A stretch of DNA of 64,000 nucleotides from Novosphingobium colocasiae (lineage in GTDB: Bacteria > Pseudomonadota > Alphaproteobacteria > Sphingomonadales > Sphingomonadaceae), in assembly GCF_014652555.1 (NCBI RefSeq), contig NZ_BMZA01000014.1, positions 19,568-83,567 on the forward strand, given 5' to 3'. How positions within the stretch are numbered: position 1 is the stretch's first letter; each line of letters starts with the position of its first letter. The notes beneath the pieces are model-generated. The model was given only the letters and a program-made list of their open reading frames with translations. It had not been told where the DNA came from and made no database searches. Positions 34,901 to 43,900 of the stretch are shown here, piece by piece. The translations under genes were made by a program, and so were the position numbers.

Positions 34901-37030
34901 TACCGCCTTCTTGGCCTCGTCCAGCGCCGCGAAGCTGGCCGGGTTCGGATCGAGCATCCATTCCGCTCGGCGATCGACGCTTTCGGGATCGAACCCGAGC
35001 GCACGGCGCACGACATCGCCAAACTGCTCATGGCTCAGACCATCCTCACCGGCTTTGAGGACGGCACGCAGCATGGCGCCGCGCAGGAGTGTCACGAAGA
35101 TAAAGTCGTTGAAGTGTCCCGCCTGGAGTGCGGCATCCTGCCGGTTATCGGTGAAGCCGAGCAGTTTGCGGCGATGCTTTTCAGACGGGATGTGGCCCCG
35201 TTCCATCCAGTCGAGGGTCACCGACGTGATGAGCGTCGTGGCAGAACTACGACCTTCGGCGGAGAGGCCTGCCAATTTGTTGATGTCGCGAGCGCCTGGT
35301 GGCGGCTGATTGCGGCAATGCGGACAGAAGCGGAATTTACCGGGGAAGAACCACGAGCGAACGCCCTGCTCATCGCGCCGCCCGTTAGCGCCCAGCATCA
35401 TCAGGCGGCCGTCATGCTTGCCGCGATGCGAGGATTTGAGCCGCAGTTCACCCGATGCCGTCAGCTCAATCCAGTCATCAGGATAATCATCGATGGAACC
35501 GGCGAAATTCAGATCACCCTTGGCGTCGGGGATGAGAAACCCGTGCTCCGCACCGCGTTCATCAACCCCGTCCCTTGGGGTCTGATCGATCGGACGCGCG
35601 ATGACAGTGCCATCATCGTCAATGGTGACGCTATGCACCTCCTGTCCGCATTCGCGGCAAAAGAAGACCGGATAGAGGCGGGCCTCACTATTGTCGCGGT
35701 CGAACTTTTCCGCCGCCAGTGCCGCCCGCCGTTTCCCAGCAGCTTCGAGCGTCGCATGGGCGTGGCCAGCGCCGGACAGGAAGCGATGCAGCTTGAACGC
35801 CATGAAGGCCTGGTCGCGGTCATCCTTGAAATCGCTCATGGCGATCAGGCGATCCTGGAGAGCCTTGCGGCAGGCCTCCGCCTCGATCCCCGTCTCCTCG
35901 GACAGGCGGTGCGACGCATTGGTGAGGGTTGAGGGTTTCGCCCGCTTCAGCGTTTCGCCGACCTCAAGCCCAATATTGGTTTCTATCCAGATCGCGAGGG
36001 GATCGACCTTGAACGCCTCAGCGGTGAATGGAACGCCAGCGGAATTGACGATCGCAGATTTAAGGGTCGCCTCGTTAGCGATGCCTTCGGTGCAGCGTCT
36101 CAGGCTTTCGGTGATGACATCATCCGGATGCACGGGGCTGCCGAAAAGGGTTGTGCCGACAGACGCCACCGCCTTGCGGCCCGCATCCTCATCCCCGGAC
36201 GCCATGGTCGCCGAGGTGCCGACGCAGAGCATTTTCTTCGCTCCCATGCGTTCGCGCACCCGTCGCACCAGCAGCGCAACATCCGCCCCCTGTCGGCCGC
36301 GATAGGTATGGAGTTCGTCGAGAACCAGAAACTCCAGGCCCGCCATATTGGCGATAACCTTCTGGTCGAGTTCGTCCTGCCGGGTCATCAGCAGTTCGAG
36401 CATCATGAAGTTGGTGAGAATGATGTCCGGCTTTTCGTCAGCCACGCGCTTGCGCTCGGCTTCTTTCTCCTGGCCGGTGTAGCGGGCGAATGTCGGCTTC
36501 ATCCCATCGGAAAGACCGCACTCCCCGATGAACTTCTCCAACTCCTCCTGCTGCGAATTGGCGAGCGCATTCATCGGGTAGATGACGATCGCCCGCGTGC
36601 GCTGGGCCTCACCAGCGCGGCGCGCCTTCAGGATGCGGTCAATGATCGGCACAAAAAAGCATAGCGACTTGCCCGAGCCGGTGCCGGTGGTGACGATGTA
36701 ATTTTTGGCCTGAAGCGCTTTCATGAGCGCTTCGTCCTGATGGCGATGCAGGCTGATCGGGCTGCGTCCGGCTCCTACGGCGAACACCTTGGGTAAATCC
36801 GGATCGACCACGCCGTCCTTGGCAAGATCGACGAGGCCGCGGCCTTCGAGGAAATGGGGGTTCAGACCAATCAGGGGTTCGGGCCAGAATTTCTGCCCGG
36901 CGTAAATCGCGTTGACCTGTTCGCTAATGTCGTCTGCGCGGATCGAAGTGAACGAACGCGCGAAATTTTCATAACGCTCTATTAGGTCAGTATCGAGATC
37001 AAAAACGTTCACGCGTCCCCCTCGCGACAT
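31898..37030 (-). CDS. Giant DEAD-box helicase with DUF1998 domain (DrmA-DrmB-like fusion)
   Basis: This protein of about 1710 residues has Walker A TGTGSGKSLCFFVP (about residues 115-128), a DELH box (LVLDELHTYRG, about 235) and motif VI AQRAGRAGRSGQAALV (about 1035). Zinc-type cysteine pairs occur at CRECG (about 460) and CHSCG / CIACG (about 1320-1340). A DUF1998 (MZB) unit ends in CVAGCYRCLLSYYNQPDHE (about 1580). In DISARM the helicase DrmA and the DUF1998 protein DrmB are separate; here one chain has both, as in the DruE helicase of Druantia and similar proteins. ATG 37030 is used. A GTG at 37012 has a better Shine-Dalgarno (GAGGGGG) and may be the true start. It begins its own transcript after a 140-base gap. 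Confidence 0.88.
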   Translation of the reverse strand: MSRGGRVNVFDLDTDLIERYENFARSFTSIRADDISEQVNAIYAGQKFWPEPLIGLNPHFLEGRGLVDLAKDGVVDPDLPKVFAVGAGRSPISLHRHQDEALMKALQAKNYIVTTGTGSGKSLCFFVPIIDRILKARRAGEAQRTRAIVIYPMNALANSQQEELEKFIGECGLSDGMKPTFARYTGQEKEAERKRVADEKPDIILTNFMMLELLMTRQDELDQKVIANMAGLEFLVLDELHTYRGRQGADVALLVRRVRERMGAKKMLCVGTSATMASGDEDAGRKAVASVGTTLFGSPVHPDDVITESLRRCTEGIANEATLKSAIVNSAGVPFTAEAFKVDPLAIWIETNIGLEVGETLKRAKPSTLTNASHRLSEETGIEAEACRKALQDRLIAMSDFKDDRDQAFMAFKLHRFLSGAGHAHATLEAAGKRRAALAAEKFDRDNSEARLYPVFFCRECGQEVHSVTIDDDGTVIARPIDQTPRDGVDERGAEHGFLIPDAKGDLNFAGSIDDYPDDWIELTASGELRLKSSHRGKHDGRLMMLGANGRRDEQGVRSWFFPGKFRFCPHCRNQPPPGARDINKLAGLSAEGRSSATTLITSVTLDWMERGHIPSEKHRRKLLGFTDNRQDAALQAGHFNDFIFVTLLRGAMLRAVLKAGEDGLSHEQFGDVVRRALGFDPESVDRRAEWMLDPNPASFAALDEAKKAVNRVLAYRLWNDLRRGWRYTNPNLNQLDLLRVEYPGITMLAGDDRACAGMDQEQLNDGQRRGFELLSQISSDVRREMFRLVFDTMRQGLAVAVDALDLNEIEQVAQKSRQLLKDPWAISREEENKDLVCQTTLVLGTQGGKADRIIRVSARSGLAKELAKLAGALPLADREPLIEAMLMAAARHQIVRQFSAGSLTGWRLAPSALQLRAGEGTPSPSHDNAFFRQLYSDVAARLATPGGLPMAFEAREHTAQVDSLLREMRECRFRYGKSDHERMKEIAGDARVLNEKRDFLPLLYCSPTMELGVDISQLNVVYLRNAPPTPANYAQRAGRAGRSGQAALVITYCAAQSPHDQYYFERRTDLVAGIVRAPAIDLLNRDLLAAHVHAEWLAAAQEGLGKSIPENLDMTETDLPVCERLQKAFAVASADVDARDRAERVVASVLPQDGAAEIGEASDFVGHLWSNAATAFNTAFKRWRTLYNSAHEERKAASELGNQTGLSAQERQEARTRYLAADRQVQLLETGASSTSSDFYAYRYLATEGFLPGYNFPRLPLYAFIDGEKSSTVLQRPRFLAIAEFGPNSLVYHEGKAYRCNRAKLPAGTRTPDNKLTTMTVRCCHSCGAAHSVETQERCIACGDVLTEEGRLSKLYRIENVDAVPGARITANDEDRQRRGFEIRTIFEWEPMRQDQLLLKSDDSPLAALRYGPQTRVSRVNLGLRRRAKKEDTGFDIDTISGRWLKNETKGEDEGDDPKSAIRQTIVPLVEDTKNALLLQFDRQLDLDEAQMATLQHALIRAIETEHVLETGELLGEPLPTRDDRKAILFYEASEGGAGVLKRLMDGAERWHRIADVALDLMHYRRDNGELVEANEPCVAGCYRCLLSYYNQPDHELIDRRDPAVIDVLDRLARSENDWPAYAPTGAGAHDPWMAALAQWGAPTPSTETIGGETYHLCWPGLMVMAVPSPPPPALVTRCAEIGRDLIALPVTPDETMPPDLAAALGVSA

Positions 37031-37082
37031 GGCAATCAAGTTTCAGCCAAAACAGCACTTTCCTGTATTTTTCGATACTTAA

Positions 37083-37112
37083 ATTATCATCGCCTTTGTC
37101 ATTCTCGCACAA
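37083..37112 (-). promoter_or_regulatory. Candidate promoter for the helicase-methylase-HNH genes
   Basis: On the minus strand, TTGTGC (37112-37107) and GATAAT (37088-37083) are 18 bases apart. They lie in the only sizeable gap (37031-37180) of the cluster, about 50 bases before the helicase start. Confidence 0.4.
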
Positions 37113-37180
37113 TGCCCGTACTCGTGAACCAAATCCTACATAACTCCTAAATCGTTCAATGCGAGCGCCAGGCAGCAGGC

Positions 37181-39811
37181 TCAAAGCTGCACCCGCGTGG
37201 CCGTCAAATGCCGGAACGCTCGGTCCCGACAGGTAAGCAAAATCACCTGCATGCGCTGGGAGGCTTCCTCCAGGATCTCGGTCATCAGATCGAGCCGGCC
37301 GTCGTCGGAGTAGACCAGTGGATCGTCGAGGATCAGCGAGACCGGCGTTCCTTGCTCCAGCAGCATGTCGGCAAAGGCGAGGCGGGTGAGGACCGCCAGC
37401 TGCTCCTGCGTCCCCTTTGAGAGCGTTCCGCAGGCTTCGCTCAGGCCGGATCGCGTGACCGAGGCCAGACCGAGTTCTTCATCGAAGCTGAGGTCGGCGC
37501 CGGGGAAAAGGCGCTCGACATGAACGCGAGCGCGCTGGGCCACTGGGCCAACGAAGGTTCGAGATACCTCCGCGCGCGCCTCGTCCAGCACATCCTTGAG
37601 CATTTTGACCGTGGCCGCCTCTTCGTCGAGCCGAGCCAGCGCTTGCGTTGCGGCATCGGCTTCTTCGGCTGCAGCTGCGGCCAGGCTCGCCAGGCCCTTG
37701 CCACCCTCGCTCTCAATGATCGCCTCAAGGCGGGCGATATCCTTTTCGAGGTCGCTCCGCCGGGTTTGACCAGCCCTTGCCCGGCTATCGATCGTTTCGA
37801 TCTTGCGGCTGATCGCCTGCACATCATGCGCGGTGGCGTCGCGCTTCGCTTCGGCCAGCTTGACAGCGGCCTGGGCAACATCCTCCCGGGCTTTGGCGAT
37901 GGCGTCGGCAAGCCCGGCAAAATCGGGCTTTCCTTCGAGCTGAGCGATGCGATCCGATGCATGGGTCTGATCGCGCTCCGCGCCCGCCTGCGCGGCGGCA
38001 AGCGGGCGGTCCCTATCCTCTATTTCTCGTAGGTCCTGAACGGCTTGGTCGTGCAAGGTTTCAGCGCGCACTACGACCGTTTCCGCCTCTTCCAGGCGTC
38101 GGGTGAGCTGGTCGGTCGAGATCTCGTCTTCATCGGCCGCCGGTGATTCCGCTGGAACACCTGCCACGAACAGCTTGAGCGCATCGGGGCCTGCCGCGAG
38201 ATCCAACAGCGGCTGCGCCGGCGTGAGGCCGGTAATTTTGGTTTCGAGCAGTTGGACGGTCCCCTGCGCGTCGCGCGCAGTATCGTTTCGCGTCCGGGCC
38301 GCAATGAGGTCGGCCACATCCCATTCGGCCAGTCCCAGTTCCTGTCGCTCGAGCAATTCGGCGAGGCGGGCTTCCGCACTGGCTGCCGTTGCCGGCGGAC
38401 GGATGACGAGGATGCCCCCGCCCAGGGCAATCTGCGTCTCACCGGTCAAGGTGCGCGGGCTTTTTGGTGTCAGGGGCTCGCCGCCTATGGTGATGCCCGT
38501 AGCGTCGCCCGTAAGCTCGATAGTGGTAGCGCCGGCATTGACGGCTGCCCGCGCTTCCGCGACAGCACGGTCATTGGCCTCCAGGCGAGCGAACGCCTCA
38601 GCTGGAATGACCTGTGCCGCCTGATTGCGGGCATTGGTCAGTTGCTTTTCGAGATCTAGGAGTTCGGTGTGCCGCTGGCGTGCATCGGTGATGGCCGCGT
38701 GGCGCTGAAGCCTAGCGAGACGTCCCTCCCCTTCCACAAGCGCCTGACGGGCTTTGGCGCGATCATCTCGCGCCTGGTCGAGCGCTGCTTTCGCCTCAGC
38801 CACCTTCGTGCGTCCCGCTTCCAGCTGATCTGCAAGCTGATCGCGATCGGCGGCGATTGCGGTCAAAGATTCGCCAGCGGCCGTCAGCGCTTCCTTCGCC
38901 GCCTCATGCTGCGATTGCAGATCGTCGAGACGATCGAGGTTTGCAGAGAAATTCCCATGCTCGGCCTTGCGGGTCTCCAGGATCTGCGCGGCAGCCCTGG
39001 CGATCTCCAGAGACTGAACAAGATCGGCGCGCTGTTCTTGCTCGGTCTCGTCCGCCAGCTCCCGCTCGATAACTTTCAGTCGGCCGCGCGCGGTCTCCAG
39101 CTCGCCGAAGCTCGTTTCGAGCGCATCGAGCCGCTTGGTCGCATCCGCAGCGGTTTGGCGCGCCTGCTGGTCACGATCCCGTGCCGCTTGCCAGCGCCCC
39201 TTCGACTGCGCCTTTCCAGTCGGTGTCCAGTAAATGTCATATTGCTCATCGATCCGCTTCCGGACGCGCTCATAGGCAGCGCCGCCGACGATCGTCCCGA
39301 CCTCTGCCTCCAGCGTTGCCTGGATGCTGCTGCGCACGATGCTGCCGGGCGCCGTCACTTCGAGCGCCTGCGCCTGCGGAACCCAAAGCAGACCGAGCGC
39401 GCCATAGGTGGCCGGGTCACCACGCTGGCTACTATCCTTGACGAACCCTAGAAGCGCTTGCAGCCGATTTTCAGCCTCCTCGCCCTGCGCCCGGCCCTGC
39501 GGCCCCGTGACTTCGACTTGGGGGCCTTTGAGAAAGCGTTTGGCGATTTTCCAGCTGTCGGTGCCAATATCGAAACTGACTTCGATTTCTGGCGCGACCG
39601 CCTCGCCATAAGGCGCAAAACTTTGGGCGAGCTGATTCTTCGTGGCATGGCGGACGAAGAAAGCCGCACGCAGGGCCTCAAGGATCGTGGATTTCCCACT
39701 CTCGTTGGGCTCGATGATGATGTTGAGCCCCTCGCCCAGCCCTTCGATCGTCAGGGGCTCGCGGAACTTGCGAAAATTGTTGAGGCTGATCCGCCGCAGT
39801 TGGAGGCTCAT
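37181..39811 (-). CDS. SMC/SbcC-like ATPase (YhaN-type, AAA_27)
   Basis: This 876-residue ABC-class ATPase has Walker A EPNESGKSTILEALR at residues 34-48 and two long coiled-coil arms (about residues 200-400 and 560-720, heptad-rich and high in Ala, Glu, Arg). Between them lies a beta-type insert (TIELTGDATGITIGGEPL) where a zinc hook would be in SbcC. The signature LSKGTQEQLAVL falls near residue 797, and Walker B is SLILDDPLVYSDDG near 827. It resembles YhaN/Rad50 partners of Mre11 nucleases, and the Mre11-like gene overlaps it directly upstream by 4 bases. Together they should form a complex that processes DNA ends. Their presence inside a methylase-helicase locus suggests a defence use. 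Confidence 0.9.
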   Translation of the reverse strand: MSLQLRRISLNNFRKFREPLTIEGLGEGLNIIIEPNESGKSTILEALRAAFFVRHATKNQLAQSFAPYGEAVAPEIEVSFDIGTDSWKIAKRFLKGPQVEVTGPQGRAQGEEAENRLQALLGFVKDSSQRGDPATYGALGLLWVPQAQALEVTAPGSIVRSSIQATLEAEVGTIVGGAAYERVRKRIDEQYDIYWTPTGKAQSKGRWQAARDRDQQARQTAADATKRLDALETSFGELETARGRLKVIERELADETEQEQRADLVQSLEIARAAAQILETRKAEHGNFSANLDRLDDLQSQHEAAKEALTAAGESLTAIAADRDQLADQLEAGRTKVAEAKAALDQARDDRAKARQALVEGEGRLARLQRHAAITDARQRHTELLDLEKQLTNARNQAAQVIPAEAFARLEANDRAVAEARAAVNAGATTIELTGDATGITIGGEPLTPKSPRTLTGETQIALGGGILVIRPPATAASAEARLAELLERQELGLAEWDVADLIAARTRNDTARDAQGTVQLLETKITGLTPAQPLLDLAAGPDALKLFVAGVPAESPAADEDEISTDQLTRRLEEAETVVVRAETLHDQAVQDLREIEDRDRPLAAAQAGAERDQTHASDRIAQLEGKPDFAGLADAIAKAREDVAQAAVKLAEAKRDATAHDVQAISRKIETIDSRARAGQTRRSDLEKDIARLEAIIESEGGKGLASLAAAAAEEADAATQALARLDEEAATVKMLKDVLDEARAEVSRTFVGPVAQRARVHVERLFPGADLSFDEELGLASVTRSGLSEACGTLSKGTQEQLAVLTRLAFADMLLEQGTPVSLILDDPLVYSDDGRLDLMTEILEEASQRMQVILLTCRDRAFRHLTATRVQL

Positions 39812-40917
39812 GCTTGGCTCCCCCGATGATATTCGACAAAGAGCCGCTCCATCGCGCGCCGCGCCAATATGGCTTCAGTCCCGCCGGCTGCGATTGTCTC
39901 GGTGAGTTTCTCAGCCGCTATGCCGAGCAATCCCTCGACCTTGAGATCCGCCAAGTCCTGCTCGCCTGGCCGGCCGACAAGATCGTCCGCCCGGACATCC
40001 AGGAAACGGAGACGATGCCGCAGGTCATCTTCGAGCCGCGACAGGATCTCGACGCGGTCGGCAAGGCTCGTGATGCCTGCAAGCGAAAGGCGCAGCAGCG
40101 TTGCCGCAGGATCGATAGCCGAGAGCAGCACGTCGCATTCCGCCGAAAAGGCGGCCGTGTCCTGCAAGGTCCAATCCCTGAGCAGCCATTGGAAGCGGCC
40201 GGTGCGCACGGGTTCCACCTTTGGCTCCACTCCCGGCGCAAGCTCGATCATCAGGGCATGGCCCGGCTCATCGCGCTGAAATCCGTCGGTTTCGGGGGTT
40301 CCGGCATACCAGGTGCGCGGATCGACCTTGAGCGCGCCATGCCAATCGCCGAGCGCCAGATAGTCGAGATTGGACCGCTTCGCGCGATCCGGCGCGATCT
40401 GGTTCTTGGTCTCGCCGCGCGCAGTAAAATCGCGGATCGAACCATGAGCAAGGCCGATACGCAGCTTCGCGCCTGGCGTTTCCATGCTGTCGAACAACTC
40501 GGTCGGATCGTCGAGATGGTGGCGGTGGAGGAGCGGTGCGGGTAGCAGCCAGAGCCCTGCTTCCATCTCCTGCGCGACGGGCTCGGTGAGCAGGATGATA
40601 TTGTCCGAGGCTTTGTGACGGACGCGGTCCCACAGTCCGCCGTTGCGGGCATAGTCGTGATTGCCCGGGAGCAGCCACCAGCGGCAGGGATAGCGCTGCA
40701 TGCGCGAGACTGCCTGGACGATGACCCTATCTTCGGGACCCTCGGTATCGAAGATGTCGCCTGCGACAATCACATGTTCCACCTGGTTGGCGGCAGCGAC
40801 CTCGCCGATCCGGTCGATGGCGTCGAAGCGCGCTTCGCCAAGCGCCGCGCGCACCTCGGGCTCGAACCGGCCGAAGGGTTTGCCGAGCTGCCAGTCAGCG
40901 GTGTGGAGGAAACGCAT
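39808..40917 (-). CDS. Mre11/SbcD-like metallophosphoesterase nuclease
   Basis: This 369-residue calcineurin-like phosphoesterase has motifs HTADWQLG (residues 5-12), VAGDIFD (51-57), PGNHDY (84-89) and a later GLAHGS block. These supply most of the two-metal site. The usual DxH of motif I reads D-W-Q here, a change shared by some YhaO-like relatives as far as I recall, so metal 1 coordination may differ. The C-terminal third is a capping domain. It pairs with the SMC-like ATPase encoded next by a 4-base overlap. The start is 3 bases after the stop of the RecB/helicase gene, making the three one transcription unit. Exonuclease or hairpin-nicking activity is expected from the family. Confidence 0.9.
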   Translation of the reverse strand: MRFLHTADWQLGKPFGRFEPEVRAALGEARFDAIDRIGEVAAANQVEHVIVAGDIFDTEGPEDRVIVQAVSRMQRYPCRWWLLPGNHDYARNGGLWDRVRHKASDNIILLTEPVAQEMEAGLWLLPAPLLHRHHLDDPTELFDSMETPGAKLRIGLAHGSIRDFTARGETKNQIAPDRAKRSNLDYLALGDWHGALKVDPRTWYAGTPETDGFQRDEPGHALMIELAPGVEPKVEPVRTGRFQWLLRDWTLQDTAAFSAECDVLLSAIDPAATLLRLSLAGITSLADRVEILSRLEDDLRHRLRFLDVRADDLVGRPGEQDLADLKVEGLLGIAAEKLTETIAAGGTEAILARRAMERLFVEYHRGSQA

Positions 40918-40920
40918 GGA

Positions 40921-43900
40921 TCAAGATCCCGTACTGAGAGGCGCAGAAAATGGAGGAAGGGCACAGAGCGTGTTGACGAGCCGCATCTGCTCGATGCTGC
41001 TGCAGTTGGCCTCGCGCAAGCGGTCGCTGCCAAATACAAGCGCGAGCGCTTTGGCGCGTGAAACCGCGACATTGATGCGGTTGAGCGAGAAGAGAAACTC
41101 CATGCCGCGGGCGGTCTCGTCGGCCGAGGATGCCGTCATGGAGACCAGGCATATAGGGGCTTCCTGGCCCTGGAACTTGTCGACCGTGCCGACGCGGATG
41201 CTGCCCGGCAGCCCTGCCCGCAGCGCGTTGACCTGTGCATTATAGGGGGCGACGACGATGATGTCGCCGGGGCCGATAGGGCGCGTGGCGCCGTTCTTGT
41301 CGGTCCAGCTCCCTTGCAGGAGATTCTCGATTGCCGCGCTGATCGCCGCAACTTCCTCAGCGGCGATCTGGGCATTACCGTCATGAGCAACCGAAACCCA
41401 ATATGCGCCGGCCGTGGGCCAGGCCGTTCCGGTAACGCTCTGACGCTCGGTATCGCTATGGCTGGCTAGCCGCCCCTCATAGACCTGGTCTGAAATGAAG
41501 TCACAAACCGCGGGATGCATCCGCCGGGTCTCGGCAAGAAATATGCCCCGATCGGGAGGGACGGTGGCATACTCGCCCAGCATCCATTCCAGGCATGACA
41601 AGTTGGCGGGCGCAGGATGCGCGCCCTGGATGACCTGAGGCAGCTGACGCGGATCGCCGACCAGCACGATATTGCGCGCGGCACGACCCATGGCGACCAT
41701 GTTGGCGAGGCCCACTTGCCCCGCCTCATCGACAAACAACCAATCGAAGCCCTGCACATTCTCATCGCGCGCGAAGAAGAAGGCCGTGCCGCCGACCACA
41801 TTGGCGCGGGCGAGGATCAGGTCATCATTGGCCGTGGCGCGGTGAACGGGACAATCGCTGGCATAGCCATCATCGCCTCCGGAAACCTTGTGGGCAAACG
41901 ACACGGGAAAGGTGCCACCTTCTTCCTCGCTAGCACGCAGGCAGCCGAGCAGGACATTGCGGATCGCTTCATGGCTGTTCGAGGCGACGGCGACCCGATG
42001 TCCCGCTTTAACCAGCGCCAGGATCACCCGGGCCGTGACGTGCGTCTTGCCCGTTCCCGGCGGTCCCTGGATCGGGAGCAACGTCTGGTCCATAGTGTGC
42101 GCCGCGGCAAAGGTGCCCGCTACCGGTTCCCCGCCGCAGAGGATATCGCCGTCGATGCCGTTCAGGCGCGGGGCGGCGCCCGACAGCAGATCATCGACGG
42201 CAGACAAGCGCCGCGGCCCGCATTGATCCTCGATGACGTCGCGCACCGCTGCGGCCAACACCTTGGTATCGAGCGGCCAATCCGGATGCAGGGTCAGCCG
42301 ATCGGTGAGGAGTTCGGCCCTTGCCACGCCGACCTTCAAGGTGATCGTGCACGCATCGCGATCCAGCGCCTCAATCGCAACGGTTGACGGCGGTCCGTCA
42401 ATCCCGGGCACAGTGGCCTTGCCGCCTTCGCGCAATTTGGTTTCCTGAGACGGAAAGCGATAGGTGCGCATCACCGAGCGCTTGATGGGTTCGATCCCGG
42501 ATATCGCCTCGAGTCCCGCCAAGGCGTCGAGATCATCGACAAGCTCTTCCTCATCGCGCGCCGCGCTGTCGAAAACCGTCCACTGAGCAGGCTTGGCTTC
42601 ACGCTTGTGGAACAGCCCCAGATTGAACAGCAATTCCTGACGCTCTGGAGTCAGAGAGGATGCGGCCAAGCGATCGCGCAGCGCGGTCGTTTCCTCGTCC
42701 TCGACCACCTCCTGCTCGGCCGCGTCTTGTGCAAGCACGGGCCAGGGACCATCGGGCCGGATGCCCACTAGCCAATCGCGCAGAAGCTGGGTCGACTGGC
42801 AGTCGACCCGATTATAGTCCTCGATTTCGTCGAGGATTTGTTGATCGCCCGTCTCGCGCCAATTTTCATAAGCAACGACCGACCCGCCCGCCGTCTTGAC
42901 CTCGCCCTCGCGCTTCAAGCCATAAAAGGCCTCCAGCGCCTTAATGGAGTAGCTCGGTTCGGAAGCAATGAGCGCGCCGCGCACGACCGCATAGAGGTCA
43001 ACAAAGCGCCGTTCGCGCATGAGCCGGTCGAGAAAGGCCTCGCCGATACCATAGCGTGTGGTGAGACGCCGCAGCGCGGTGATCTCATAGGGCGCATAAT
43101 GATAGATGCGGGCCTCCGGATAAGCCGTGAGGCGATCACGAAAAAACGCAAGCAGCCGTTCGAGCGCTTGCGCTTCGGCGGCATGGTCATGAGCCCAGAA
43201 GGCATGGAAACTATCATCGGCCCACACGCCGTGCAGATATTCAAGGCCTCCCTCATAATGAGGGTCGCCCTCGATGTCGTAGAAGAGATCGCCCGCCTGC
43301 GGCCGAGGGAGCAGGTCAAAGCCTTTGCCTGGCTGTGCCGGGCGCAACTCGAAGGCGGGTTCGCCGGTTTTGCGCGCGTGCTGCAGTCTGGCCTGGCCGA
43401 CGAGCTTCTCCGCCGTCGCACTCGCAACGCCGCGCACCGGGCCGTCATGCCGAGCCAGCGCGGCCATGGTTTCGATGCCGGACGCCTCCAACTTCTTCAC
43501 TTGGCCGCGTGTAATATTGGCGACCTGGAACAGGCTGTCCTGGCTGGTGAGGACGGCGTCGCAATGGTCGGCCCATCGGCACAGCGAACAATCCGCGCAG
43601 GGAATCGGCCGCGTTGGCTCAGGGGAAGCAACAAAGGCCTCGAGCTTAGCCCGCGCACCGCGCGCATAATGGGCATAGTCGGCCAACCTCAGCGTCGCGC
43701 GCGTGCCATCTCCTAGCTGCACATGCGCGCGCTCCGGCATCACGCCCTGGATCTCCGCCAAAAGGTCGGAATAGAGCACGAGCTGCAGCACATGCTTGGG
43801 ATGGGCTTTGCGCTTGAGCTTGGTGTCGGTCACTTCGTAGCTGAACGGCCCCAGCAATGATGGTCGCTCGACTCGCTCGAGAAAATCGGACCACCCACCC

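Noticed and set aside
34088..35932. 614-codon open frame on the + strand
   Set aside because: It lies entirely antisense to the DUF1998 helicase gene, whose motifs are clear. The translation has no recognisable domain and is a codon-bias shadow.
36999..37184. 61-codon minus-strand ORF between the SMC and DUF1998 genes
   Set aside because: TTG start, no Shine-Dalgarno, no motif; the gap is better explained as a promoter region.
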